This document shows, piece after piece, positions 19,204 to 29,575 of a stretch of 64,000 nt of DNA; the stretch's first letter is position 1; each line of letters opens with the position of its first letter. The position numbers and the translations under genes are program-made. The stretch comes from Ananas comosus (lineage: Eukaryota; Streptophyta; Magnoliopsida; Poales; Bromeliaceae). Below the pieces are notes generated by a model. It had not been told where the DNA came from. It saw only the letters and a list, made by a program, of their open reading frames with translations, and searched no databases. The stretch spans positions 13,484,065 through 13,548,064 of the forward strand of contig NC_033626.1 of NCBI RefSeq assembly GCF_001540865.1. Reading direction: 5' to 3'.

Positions 19204-19995
19204 GAAAGAGCAATTGTTTGTAATCTCCAAAAAAAATCTTTGTAATTTCTTTTTCATAATGAAATTCTCTCATTTTTCGTTCGTTCTCTGTAAAAAAAAT
19301 TTCACGTAAATTCTTGTGTTTAATTTTATTTTACTGTTTTTATGGTTTGTCCATTTTGCGATCGTTTTTTGTTGTTTCTATTTGTGTGTTTATTGTAACA
19401 AATAATCATGCATATCAAATCAATTTAAAGGCTGTGAAATAAGTGTTCTACAGATATAGAGCTTGAGATTCCTAGCAGGGGATTGTCTAAATTGATTCCT
19501 TTTGCCATCCATAGCACAATGCAATTTAGAATATTAAACCAGTGATTATTGGGTATTCAACTAGCTAGAGACATGAAATGGGCTCCAAAACTTCTATAAG
19601 CTGCTCGTTATAGAAAATTGTGTTAGCAATTAAATATACTTCATTCAGTTACTTTTTCAATTCAAACCATAAAACCAAGTATCTTTTATTGAGAAAATTA
19701 GTTAAAACAAATTTTAATTTCTATGAAGTTTCTAATCTTTTGGTTTTTTTGTTTTTTTTTTTTTGTGCGCTAAGATGAGAGGGTTTTAACTTTTAACTTC
19801 TTATCTTCCTCCGAGACTGTTGAGCTTCTCCAATCTATTTATTTGAAAAAAAAAAAAGAAAAAAAGATATGCAGATCTACAGAAGATATTATTAAAAGTA
19901 TCCCATGATTGTTTGAGCTTCTTGTTGTACGCACGAATTAATTTATGGGGCGATGCAGTACCATGACAATTGGTAAAAGCCATGACAGTTTATTA
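19204..19995 (+). promoter_or_regulatory. Orphan protease upstream region, no gene attached
   Basis: From about 19600 to 19910 the plus strand resembles 16560-16850 upstream of copy 5: ATTCAGTTACTTTTTCAATT, CTTCTCCAATCTATTTATTT and AGATATGCAGATCTACAGAA with GATATTATTAAAAGTATCC. No protease start follows; the next coding sequence is on the other strand. The remainder (19204-19600) shows nothing recognisable. It looks like a relic of a further plus-strand copy whose body was lost. Confidence 0.5.
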
Positions 19996-21366
19996 CTAGC
20001 TTGCCAAATCTGCACTGCAATCTGCCGGAACATACGATAACACTCTGTTGCGGGTGTCGTATGAAATGCGATGGTTACGCTGCTGGTACGTCCCGAATAT
20101 ATTCACGGAGTTCGACCGCTGTATGACAACACAGAACATGTTAGGTGCTGGCCACACCACATTATCCGGCTGCACCACAAAATCCTTCCCGTTCTCAAAA
20201 TGGAGTGTCATGCTCGGGTATGCCGTGAACCCGCGAGTTGGAATCTTGTAGCACACCTCGAATTTCGGATTGCTCGACCTCGTTAGCCCGAACGGTTGGA
20301 AGTAGTCGATGAACGCTTGTTTCACTCGCTCGTACGGCCCCCCGTGCACGAACATGGTAGAGCCCGTCCCCGAGTCGATGACAAAGCCTCCTCTGTATTT
20401 GTTCCCCTCCTTCCTTGCCCTGAAGGTTCCGTGGGGGAACCCTAGTCGTCGTCCGGCGATGCTCACATCTGCAAGCGGAAGGAAATAATGCGCAACGTCA
20501 ACAACAGCAAAAGGGACCGTCTTCACGTTCGGTCCGCGCAGGACAGCGTTATCGCCAATCCTCAAAATGCTAGCAGTCTGCTCGTTCTCCGTATATTTTT
20601 GAAGGCAGTATCCGAACTGGCCTCTGAGATCATCGCTTGCCTGCGTCAAGAAGGAAGTGCTCATCATGTTGAGGCCCATGAAGCCGGTGATCTGCGGATA
20701 CAGTCTGAAGTTTTGGTTGTCACGCCCGCACCCGAAGACTATGTTGCGGATGAACTCCATCTGTCGGCCGTCAGTTGCGAAGCCGAAGGTCTCGGTGGCA
20801 AGAACTCCCTTCGTGACTGCATGACTATCATATCCGTGGGTGTAATGACATTGGTTGTTGACGCACCGCCGATCAGGTCGGTTCAGCTCGCACAAAGGGT
20901 GATTGCACGGGATCGGAGCAAAAGAGTCGGAGTGGACAGGGTTGTAGCGTGCACGCAGTGGGCTCCAGCAGTTGACGCACGGCTCGCACTGAAGCCACAC
21001 GAGGCTGCTTCCGGTGTCTAAGACGAAGAACTGGATCTCATTCGAGCGCGAATGTGCAGGCGTGCCGACATGCACTTCCACCAGATACAGGTTGCTAGGT
21101 GTGGGGAAGACGTGCGGTCGGAGACGCATCGTATCGTAGCTAGCATGCGGTGCAGAGAGGGTTAGTTCGACGTGTTGAGCTCGAAGAGTTGAGTGGTTTG
21201 CCAGCCGTATCATGAGCTCTTCGCTGGTGAGGTTTCCAGGGTAGAGAGGAGAGCGAATTGAGTCACTGTTGATCATTCTAAGCTGTAGAGACTGTGGCAA
21301 GGAGAGGGAGATGGTGAATGGTAGGCAGAGGAGGAGGATGTGCAAAGTTTTGACCAAATTGTTCAT
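19996..21366 (-). CDS. Nepenthesin-type aspartic protease, copy 6 (minus strand)
   Basis: Intronless, 456 residues, intact. The hydrophobic leader ends near residue 23. The propeptide includes LQLRMINSDSIRSPLYPGN. First catalytic motif D117-T-G-S; second D331-S-G-T; Cys-rich WLQCEPCVNCW. It is more diverged from copies 1-5 than they are from each other, and forms a subgroup with the truncated copy at 18736 and the partial copy at 36121. A TATA-like CTATAAAAC lies just upstream (near 21430, minus strand) and is conserved in the right-hand duplicate. Upstream of it begins the left arm of the inverted duplication, which includes the first third of this gene. Confidence 0.92.
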   Translation of the reverse strand: MNNLVKTLHILLLCLPFTISLSLPQSLQLRMINSDSIRSPLYPGNLTSEELMIRLANHSTLRAQHVELTLSAPHASYDTMRLRPHVFPTPSNLYLVEVHVGTPAHSRSNEIQFFVLDTGSSLVWLQCEPCVNCWSPLRARYNPVHSDSFAPIPCNHPLCELNRPDRRCVNNQCHYTHGYDSHAVTKGVLATETFGFATDGRQMEFIRNIVFGCGRDNQNFRLYPQITGFMGLNMMSTSFLTQASDDLRGQFGYCLQKYTENEQTASILRIGDNAVLRGPNVKTVPFAVVDVAHYFLPLADVSIAGRRLGFPHGTFRARKEGNKYRGGFVIDSGTGSTMFVHGGPYERVKQAFIDYFQPFGLTRSSNPKFEVCYKIPTRGFTAYPSMTLHFENGKDFVVQPDNVVWPAPNMFCVVIQRSNSVNIFGTYQQRNHRISYDTRNRVLSYVPADCSADLAS

Positions 21367-21910
21367 TGTATTTTCTCACTGAGTTCTGCCCCTCCCAAAT
21401 TAAGGGGTGCATACACTGAAAGTTTTATAGCTAAAAACACTTCATTAAATGAGATATTAATTGTGGACTATAATGAATTTAATTGAAGATAGCACTTCGT
21501 TTAATGAGGTATTAATAATTGCGGGATTATTATGGATTTAGTAGAGGATATAATAACAATAGATTTTTTTTGTGATGGGAAGAGGCAAAAAGTTTCATTC
21601 AATTTAGCTTAAACTGTTCGCTGCATCACAAAAATTGGAAAAAAATAGAAAGCAGTTTTCATTGCTATATGTTCTAAGGATGTATTTCACGGTCTCTTTA
21701 AAGCAAACATCAAGCAGAACAAAGTTTGAAATGTTTAAACTTAGATTAATAGCAAAGCACCAATCTTTAAGTAAAATAACCAAACAATAACTGGTTCGTT
21801 AACAACCGCCGAGTATCACTCATCTACTTGTCCGTTACATACATAAAACACGTACTAAACATGAAGAAAAGCTACACCTACACAGTATCATCGCAGAAGA
21901 AAACGAACTG

Positions 21911-22828
21911 CTAAAAGCTACCACTCTGCGGCCGCCGCGGCCTCTTTGCGCCACATTCCTTGGACCGGAGCCAACTCTCAATCTCTTCGAGCCTCACGCT
22001 TAAGAGCTCCAGCTCCAGCAGCCTGCGCTTGCACGAAGGCGCTCTTGGCGGCTTCTTCGGAGCCGGCGGGCAGCTGGTGACTTCGAATGCCAGCCTGCTT
22101 TCTCAATCGATCGGCGTGCGGCATTCCTCCTCCTCATCCTGGGCTGTCGAATGATCCGCAAACGGCAGCGCCATCGAGATCGGCTGCAGGGCGGCAAAAC
22201 CCGATAGCGCACGAGAGAACTCCTCTGAACCGAAATAGGAGTCAATTTTGCCGACCTCCAAAGCCTCCACAATGCTGAGCCGTGCTCTAGAGAACTCGAT
22301 CGAATTAGAGGCGGGGCTCCTCCGCCCCACAAAGAAGTCACAGAAATCAGAATCAGAAACCTCTGCATTCAAATCGAAATCAGAATCTGAAACCTCCGCA
22401 TGCAGATCGAATCGCTCTACGCACCTCGGCGGGGAGCCACAATCGGTATCCACATTCAAATCGATTATCCCAGCACCAACAGCAAACCCTAGCTCCGTGC
22501 ACAGTGAGGAAGGACAGGGATCGCCGACTCGTGAACCACAATCAGGATCCATATTCAAATCAATTATCCCAGCACTGGCACCAAACCCTAGTTTCACACA
22601 CCTCGGCGGGGAACCATAACCGGGATCCATATTTAAATCGATTGTCCCGACAATGGCACCAGACCCTAGCTCCATGCACTGTGGCGAGGGAGAACAGAGA
22701 TCGTCGTCTCCTGAACCACAATCGGGATCAGCATTCAAATCGATAGCACCAAACCCTAGCTCTGTGCACTGCAGGGAGGGAGGAGAGGGATCGTCAACGA
22801 TGCAATCAGAAAAATTGAAATTCGCCAT
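21911..22828 (-). pseudogene. SMR-like CDK-inhibitor gene, left copy, with premature stop
   Basis: From the ATG at 22828-22826 the frame runs 241 codons to a TGA at 22105-22103. Homology with the intact copy at 34410-35321 continues in the same frame to a TAG at 21911. The stop is a single CGA-to-TGA change just after E-E-C-R-T-P-I-D, so the product would lack the SIAMESE-related core (CPPAPKKP and following basic and EEIES segments). The N-terminal half holds repeated units with D-L-N-A-D-P, D-L-N-M-D-P (twice) and D-L-N-V-D-T. Loss of the C-terminus should abolish cyclin/CDK inhibition if the family model holds. A truncated protein with only the repeats could still be made. Confidence 0.8.
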
Positions 22829-22865
22829 GGGAGAGAGCAAAGACGCAGAAGATAAGAGAATGCGA

Positions 22866-23100
22866 AGGATTGGTTTGAGGGGATATATTTATAGGCTTTG
22901 GTGAAGACGAATCCAACGGTGGGAAGGATTGGTTTGAGGGGATATATTTATAGGCTTTGGTGAAGTCGAATCCTACGGTGGAAAGGATTGATTTGAGGAG
23001 ATATATTTATAGGCTTCGGTGAAGTCGAATCCTACGGTGGAAAGGATTGATTTGAGGAGATATATTTATAGGCTTCGGTGAAGTCGAATCCTACAGTGGG
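22866..23100 (-). promoter_or_regulatory. Four tandem 59-bp repeats with TATA boxes upstream of the left SMR-like copy
   Basis: On the minus strand each unit reads GGATTCGACTTCACC, then AAGCCTATAAATATATCC and CTCAAACCAATCC. Every unit therefore carries a complete TATAAATA box. The unit nearest the gene lies about 40-100 bp upstream of the ATG. The array is conserved at the other two SMR-like copies with different unit numbers. Confidence 0.75.
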
Positions 23101-23790
23101 TCGAAATTGAATCCCAGTCGGGATTGAAGATTTGACCAAATAAGTTAAGTTAAAAAAAAATATAAAATCTACTGTAAATAGGGGAAATTGTTGCATGCAC
23201 CTGGTGTATAAGTATATCTCATACACCGCCTCATAAAAAACAATCATAATAAAGCTTTTCAAACGATAATTTAATTCATTAGAAATCACAAATTTAAATA
23301 CTATTTTTTTATTATAAATGAAACGATATCTGTTTCTACAGCACTGGTTTTTAATATTACCTTTCAAACCATAGACCTTCAAATAGTAATTTAAAAACAT
23401 TAAATATAAAAAATGAGATCAAAATAATATTAAGAGCGTGTTTGGTTCGATTCTCTTCCACCATGAAATCGAAATCGGAATGGATAAATTCATTTGTAGA
23501 TGTTTCGTATGCGAGAGTCTCATCCCGATTCCGAATTCGGCCCCACTCAGCTCTTTTTCCAATCCGATCTAGGAGGTTGGATTAGAAATTGAATCCGAAC
23601 TGAGTGGATATTTATTCAAATTAAATTTATTTTTTTATTTTTTTAATTAAAACATGAAGAAGTAAAATTGGCCTAAATTAAACACCCAAGTCTAGCTTAA
23701 CTTTTTCACTCAAAGCCTGCTTACTAAACATTTATGTGAACGTATACGATATTTTGAGTTACGCTCAATTGTATTCCGCCATTTCAAAAA
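23101..23790. other. Upstream flank of the left SMR-like copy (tandemly duplicated)
   Basis: Non-coding. It includes TGCACCTGGTGTATAAG..., an AT-rich part, and a 'GTGTTTGGTTCGATTC' MITE-like stretch at about 23435. The whole block recurs at 24500-25190 and inverted at 33420-34080. Confidence 0.6.
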
Positions 23791-23791
23791 N
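23791..23791. other. Undetermined base at a repeat junction
   Basis: A single N separates CCATTTCAAAAA (identical to about 25178-25190) from the C-terminal part of an SMR-like gene. Other single Ns occur at 27873, 34254 and 61427. The N at 34254 also falls in a tandem array, which suggests placeholder gap joins. Confidence 0.7.
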
Positions 23792-24292
23792 CTTGCACGA
23801 AGGCGCTCTTGGCAGCTTCTTCGGAGCCGGCGGGCAGCTGGTGACTTTGAATGCCAGCCTGCTTTCTCGATCGATCGGCGTGCGGCATTCCTCCTCCTCG
23901 TCCCGTGCCGTCGAATGATCCGCAAACGGCAGCGCCATCGAGATCGGCTGCAGGGCGGCGAAACCCGATAGCGCGCGAGAGAACTCCTCTGAACCGAAAT
24001 AGGAGTCAATTTTGCCGACCTCCAAAGCCTCCACAATGCTGAACCGTGCTCTAAAGAACTCGATCGAATTAGAGACGGGGCTGCTCCGCCCCACAAAGAA
24101 GTCACAGAAATCAGAATCAGAAACCTCCGCATTCAGATCGAATCGCTTTACGCACCTCGGCGGGGAGCCACAATCGGGATCCACATTCAAATCGATCATC
24201 CCAGCACCAGCAGCAAACCCTAGCTCCGTGCACTGCAGGGAGGGAGGAGAGGGATCGTCGACGATGCGATCAAGAAAATTGAAATTCGCCAT
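23792..24292 (-). pseudogene. Partial SMR-like gene (third copy), 3' end missing at an N
   Basis: ATG at 24292-24290; 167 codons are readable until the N. It has one D-L-N-V-D-P repeat instead of four, then the conserved middle region ([15 protein letters not shown]) and the SIAMESE-related core ([12 protein letters not shown], then CPPAPKKLPRAPSCK). Sequence stops being homologous exactly at the N, so the basic C-terminus and EEIES helix are absent. The truncation may be an assembly gap rather than a real lesion: no internal stop is seen. Confidence 0.7.
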
Positions 24293-24327
24293 GGGAGAGA
24301 GCAAAGACGCAGAAGCTAAGAGAATGC

Positions 24328-24505
24328 GACGGATTGGTTTGAGGGGATATATTTATAGGCTTTGGTGAAGTCGAATCCTACTGTGGGAAGGATTGGTTTG
24401 CGGGGATATATTTATAGGCTTTGGTGAAGTCGAATCCTACTGTGGGAAGGATTGGTTTGAGGGGATATATTTATAGGCTTTGGTGAAGTCGAATCCTACT
24501 GTGGG
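24328..24505 (-). promoter_or_regulatory. Three tandem 59-bp TATA-box repeats upstream of the partial SMR-like copy
   Basis: Same unit as at 22866-23100, with CCTATAAATATATCCCC in each of three units, just upstream of the ATG at 24292. Confidence 0.75.
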
Positions 24506-25440
24506 TCGAAATTGAATCCCACTCGGATTGAAGATTTGACCAAATAAGTTAAGTTAAAAAAAAAAAAAAATACTGTAAATAGGAGAAATTGTTGCTTGCA
24601 CCTGGTGTATAAGTATATCTCATACACCGCCTCATAAAAAACAATCATAATAAAGCTTTTCAAACGATAATTTAATTTATTAGAAATCACAAATTTAAAT
24701 ACTAATTTTTTATTATAAATGAAACCATATCTGTTTCTACAGCACTGGTTTTTAATATTACCTTTCAAATCATAGACCTTCAAATAGTAATTTAAAAACA
24801 TTAAACATAAAAAATGAGATCAAAATAATACTAAGAGCGTGTTTGGTTCACTTTTCTTCCACCATGGAATCGGAATCGAAATAGATAAATCCATTTGTAG
24901 ATGTTTCGTATGCGGGAGTCTCATCCCGATTCCGATTTCCACCCCACTCAGCTCTTTTTTCAATCCGGTCTAAAAGGTTGGATTAGAAGTTGAATCCGAA
25001 CTGAATGAATATTTATTCGAATTAAATTTATTTTTTTATTTTTTTAATTAAGACATGAAGAAGTAAAATTGGCCTAACTTAAACACCTAAGTCTAGCTTA
25101 ACTTTTTCACTCAAAGCCTGCTTGCTAAACATTTATGTGAACATATACGATATTTTGAGTTACGCTCAATTGTATTCCGCCATTTCAAAATAGATACTTG
25201 ATGTTTATGATTGATACCTTTAAAGCTTCTATTTTGTTTTAACTCAAATTATTCTAGGCTAAACAAGTCGTTGGACGAAAGCACCGACAAAGAAGGAAAG
25301 TAATAAAAAATAATGCTCTAAATTACTAGATAAAGAAGTGGCGAAAATAAGGTCGAATGTGAATTTAAACAACAAGAATATTTACAATAGTTTAAGAAAA
25401 AACAGAGAACTTAATTGTCAAATGCCAGCCCCAGTTCAGC
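24506..25440. other. Distal flank inside the left duplication arm
   Basis: Non-coding. The first part repeats 23101-23790. From about 25190 to 25440 the sequence is present only once in this arm and matches 33180-33420 inverted. Confidence 0.6.
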
Positions 25441-25444
25441 AGAA

Positions 25445-25523
25445 GGCAATCAGAGAACTTTGAAGACCATTATGTGTTTGTTATCCACATCAGTTTCAGA
25501 TCCAAGTTTCTCATCATTTTACA
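25445..25523 (-). ncRNA. Candidate box C/D snoRNA, copy A
   Basis: On the minus strand: a short terminal stem, box C ATGATGA (25517-25511), an internal CTGA followed by TGATGTGG (D' and C' candidates), then guide GGTCTTCAAAGTTCT directly before box D CTGA (25453-25450), and closing TTGCC. The spacing is about 79 nt, normal for C/D snoRNAs. The guide is complementary to the AGAACTTTGAAGA stretch that I recall from the conserved 5' part of 25S rRNA. Not confirmed by a search. Confidence 0.6.
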
Positions 25524-25648
25524 TTTGTAGGAGTGTTAAAAAAAAAAAAACAAAAACAAAATTCTATAAAATGTCCTTCTAAAACAATGAAGTGAAGTGA
25601 CAGAAACGAAAAAAAAAAAAAAAGAGCCAAAATAATAGAACCAAGTTT

Positions 25649-25720
25649 AGCAATCAGAGAACTTTGAAGACCATGGAGTATCCACATAAGTTTCAGGTCA
25701 TGATGGCGCATCATTTTGCT
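25649..25720 (-). ncRNA. Candidate box C/D snoRNA, copy B (paralogue of A)
   Basis: On the minus strand: AGCAA, box C-like ATGATGC, internal CTGA, the guide TGGTCTTCAAAGTTCT, box D CTGA, and TTGCT. The terminal stem AGCAA/TTGCT is a perfect 5 bp. Box C deviates at its last base from RTGATGA. It lies about 125 bp upstream of copy A on the same strand and shares guide and box D but not the intervening sequence, as in a plant polycistronic snoRNA cluster. Confidence 0.55.
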
Positions 25721-26638
25721 TTCTGAGTAGAATGTGCTGGGGCGAAACCAATCCACTTACAGACTAAGTGAAGTAACTCAAACAGAAAATATGGAATCAA
25801 TGGATTATACATATCGAATAAACTGATTACAACAAAGGGTTCAAAAAACCAATGCAAGTCATCATAAATTAACTAATATTATTATCTCATTGAAAGCTTC
25901 ATGTCAAAAACACAATACCAACTATATTTATAAGAATTACATGTGGGGCGAAAACATGCTAAGTTGCTATAACAGTAACACATTAAGCTCTGAAACAAAC
26001 AATTTAAGAAAAAATAGTGTGGCAATTTCAGCAAAAGAGATGATAAGGGTAACGCGATTCAATTACCCCTCTTATCTATGCAAGGTCTTTTGCCAATGCA
26101 TGAATATTGCACCTGTGAACCATTTCTCGTAGTTTCCTTGCTACCATACTCCACGAAGCAAGGGGCTAATGGTGCGTAATTACGACAAAAATCATCAAAT
26201 TTAAACAAAAGCGAATTGTGCAAAAATATAAAAAAATAGGGATGAAATGCAAAATCATGCTGATGACACAGGTAGCCTCAACTGGGGATTTTTTTTTCCT
26301 CCCCCCTGTAAAGCCACTGCTTTAAATTGCATCAACAAGAACAAGTCATTGTTCCCTTCAGCATCTTTTTTGTAAAATTGATACTTTTAGTATCAATATC
26401 ATCTAAACACATTCAACACTAGTTTGCTCTGTGAATACCAAGATAGACATAAATTACCTCACAAAATCCAGAAAAAAAGTTTATTCGGTTTCACTTCACA
26501 AAACCAAACTGTGAATGGCACTAAAATTTGAAATCCGTACAAATTTGACACAAACTAAAATCGAACCCACAAAAATTGGATAGATCGTATGAAGATCAGT
26601 TGCTCGCGGCGGCGTCTCTTTCCTGGGATCTACTTACT
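25721..26638. other. Non-coding; possible snoRNA host transcript on the minus strand
   Basis: No substantial open frame. It lies between the telo-box/site II promoter candidate at 26639-26771 and the two snoRNA candidates. I found no further convincing C/D pair here. Confidence 0.4.
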
Positions 26639-26771
26639 AGGGTTAGGGTTTGAGGATGTGTCGATTTTGAGCTCTTACGAGTTACAAATATAGTAAGCAT
26701 GGAAATGAATTGGTCCGGGCCAGGGAGTTCATAGGCTAACGACATTGCAAGTAGGCCCATTATGCTGGGCC
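26639..26771 (-). promoter_or_regulatory. Telo-box plus site II promoter candidate
   Basis: On the minus strand the telo-box AAACCCTAACCCT (26651-26639) is preceded by GGCCCA and ATGGGCCT site II motifs (26753-26771). This pair is the well-known signature of plant ribosomal-protein and snoRNA promoters. It would drive transcription toward the snoRNA candidates at 25.4-25.7 kb. Confidence 0.5.
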
Positions 26772-26942
26772 TTTTTCATGTTGGATTAGTGAGTGTTCGT
26801 TGAGACGTGGATAACTTGGCCTATTAACGGCCTATGCACGAAACTAATGAATCGGGCTTTGTTTTATAACGGGCGCTCCAACGTTGGCACGCGCGGGAGA
26901 GAGAACCCAACCTTAAGCTATAACCATCTATGCCTGTACATT

Positions 26943-27128
26943 AATTTCTATGCCTAAAACCGACCGTTCCTAGAACAAGTGGTAAAAGATTTTGTGGTTG
27001 GTATCTGAAATTCTAAGTTCGAATCCTAGTTGATTCATATTTTCAGCTAATTTTTTTTCAGAATAAAATAAATGAAGCAGGTAGCATGTTACCTATCTCT
27101 AAAAAAAAAAAAAATTTATATGCCTAAA
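26943..27128 (+). mobile_element. tRNA-derived SINE with target duplication
   Basis: Starts near GACCGTTCCTAGAACAAGTGG (box-A-like AGTGGTAAA part), with the box B match GTTCGAATCC near 27016. A body with CATATTTTCAGCTAA follows, then the terminal module AAATGAAGCAGGTAGCATGTTACC and A14 at 27101-27114. The direct repeat AATTT-TATGCCTAAA (one mismatch) flanks it at 26943-26958 and 27113-27128. It is the best-preserved of the SINE-like copies here. Confidence 0.75.
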
Positions 27129-29575
27129 TTCGACATGTACTCACCCCTTTAATTTGGAAAAGAGTTCCATTTACATGTTATGCAACTTCTCTTGAACAAT
27201 GTTGAATAATTTTGTTGAAACGATTAAATTTTTTTCATTATAGTTTTATTTTTTAAAAGTGTTTGTCTATAATTAAACAATATTTACTATTTTTTATACT
27301 AAATGATATTTATTTTAAATTTTACTTTAATAATATTTACCTACCGTAACGCGCGGGTCACTATAATACATTCAACTGCTATGGATAATTGTGGTATAAC
27401 GCATGGGATAGAAAAAAATCTAATCATAAACAATAAAACAATTTAAAAAGAATATATTCTTATGCAATATAAAAATATATGATTAGATATCACAAATTCT
27501 ATATAAATAATTATGACATAGAATAATCGTTCCGTACTCTCACAATAAGGTAGTGGAGTTGACACTGGTAAATTTTTTGTAAAAATCTTATAAAACTTAC
27601 TGGAACAATAGATTTTTTTATTTTTTTTATTTACTTGACTATCCAATCTTTTAAAATTTAAATTTTAATATTAAAATTTTTAATTTATTTTATTTAAGTA
27701 ATTTAACTCTTAAATATAAAATTTAAGCTAAATATTTATTTTAATAAATTTATAATTATATAAATTATATAATATATATATAAAGTAAACTTGCAAAGAT
27801 AAATGGCACGTTTAAGTATTAAAGTTAAACAATCACGAACCGGCTCAAATTAAATAAATTAAAATATTATATNTTAATTATTTATTTTAATAAATTTATA
27901 TCTATGAAAATTATAAAAATTTTATGAAATATACTAACTAAACATATAAATATAAACGACGCGTTTAAAGTTTGAAGTCTAAGGATCATTAACTATTTCA
28001 AATCAAATAAATTAAAATATTATATAGTAAAATTATTATTTTTATATTTTGAAAAGTCAAATTAGAAAAGTTTCATAATTTGTACCTAAAATTTTATAAT
28101 AAGAAAAAAAATATTTATTGAAATTTATCTTAATTTAATTACAAACTGTTTGAAAACGACAAAAACTATGCAACCTGTAGACAAAGTTGTCCTTGCTGCA
28201 GTACAAGATGCCTCGGTGTCTCGAATCTTAACCTATCAATATAGTAGTTACATAATATTATTTACCATTAATTGCATTCAGATTTTTACAAATATAATAA
28301 ATTATAAATATTTTTTTATAAAATTTAATTTTAGATATTATTTTTATAAAAATTTTAATATTTTTAAATATGTCTTTGTAATTTGTTATCATTGGCATAC
28401 TATTTATTTTATAAGTTAAATGATCTTTTTGTCATCACAATTATATCCCCAACGGTTAATTAAAGGGGATAAAAATGACAATTCACTTATTAACTAATCG
28501 GGATTAAATATTTAATCTATGATTAACTAAATTTTCTAAAGGATTCGAACAGCGGGAATATATTTGAAAATATTAGAATTTTTATAAAGACAATATATAA
28601 AATTAAAACTTTGTAGGGATATATTTGTAATTTACTATATTGGTAAGAATCTTTGTGCAACTAATCCTATTATTTATATTTAGTAAATTTTTTAAAAAAT
28701 ATCAACTAATTAATTGAGATACTATATCACTTATATAACTCTTTTATTTTTAAAATGTATAAAAACTATATAAAATAATGAATGGATTTCAAGAAAGTAA
28801 TCTAAACTGTTATATTTTTTATTTATTTTTAAATGAGCGGTCTATATTCATCGACAGTGACTCATGGGCCCACATCCCACCTGCCATTAGTGAAGGAAAA
28901 TGATTCCATTCTGTCAAACAGTTAATAATTAAGCCGCCCTGCATCAATCATTTTGCATCCTCGTCCTTTAATAAAATTAGGCCATTAAATTATTATATTA
29001 TTTTATTTTTATTTAAAATTATTTAAAAAATTTATAATAATATTTAATAGTATTATTCACAATGAGTACAGTAGGATAAAACTATATGAACATCGCCTCT
29101 AAACTACTAGTTTGAAAACTATAAAGATGAATTCCGTGTTGGAAGTGTGCCCCATCCACGAGTGGAACGAAAAAAGAAAAAAAAACTGTACATCCTTATT
29201 TTTTAAAGAAGAGAAAAAAAAAAAAAGAGAGATATTAAAATTTTATTAGTTTTATCTATTATTATATGTTATTATTCTGATACTTTTTAATACAAAATAT
29301 ATATTATTATATTTATATATATTAAACAGAAGCAACAAAATAATGTGCGGAAAATAACGTAAATCTAAGCCGGCAACCTTCAATTATTATTATCAATCAT
29401 GATTCATCACTGTCAATTCATCAAATTGAATAATATTCTTATTCTAATCTAGTTTGATTAGTTTTACTAGATAAAATTTTATATTTTATGCAAATTTTTT
29501 TTTATCATTTTATCAGAAAAACACTAATAATGTCCTTTTTATTACACATAATAAATTTTAAAAAACACCAGTAAA
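27129..29575. other. AT-rich intergenic region, no gene seen
   Basis: Long low-complexity AT-rich DNA. Open frames here are short and composed of A/T codons (for example 28150-28419) without domain-like content. No complete mobile element recognised. Confidence 0.5.

Larger units (their letters stand above)
21040..25650 (-). repeat. Left arm of an inverted segmental duplication
   Basis: Read on the minus strand, this region matches 32945-36447 in order: snoRNA-like sequence, A/T-rich flank, 59-bp repeats, SMR-like gene, flank with CTATAAAAC, protease N-terminus. The arm is longer than the right one because it carries an extra partial SMR-like unit (about 23400-24850) and lacks the retroinsertion at 35716-35968. 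The inner end lies in the T-rich stretch near 25615-25650; the outer end is inside the protease gene at 21040. Confidence 0.85.

Noticed and set aside
20488..21021. Long plus-strand open frame (177 codons) opposite the minus-strand protease
   Set aside because: It is antisense to the conserved coding region of copy 6 and has no leader, domain or homologue in the other copies; a GC-driven shadow.
22248..22746. Open frames on the opposite strand of the SMR-like repeats
   Set aside because: Produced by the in-phase repeat structure of the true coding strand; they recur opposite all copies without independent conservation.
25858..25864. A further box C match (ATGATGA on the minus strand)
   Set aside because: No CTGA box D at a suitable distance downstream on that strand, and no terminal stem.
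28150..28419. Possible small gene of 89 codons
   Set aside because: A/T-driven composition, no leader or domain, no Kozak-like context; indistinguishable from chance in this AT-rich region.
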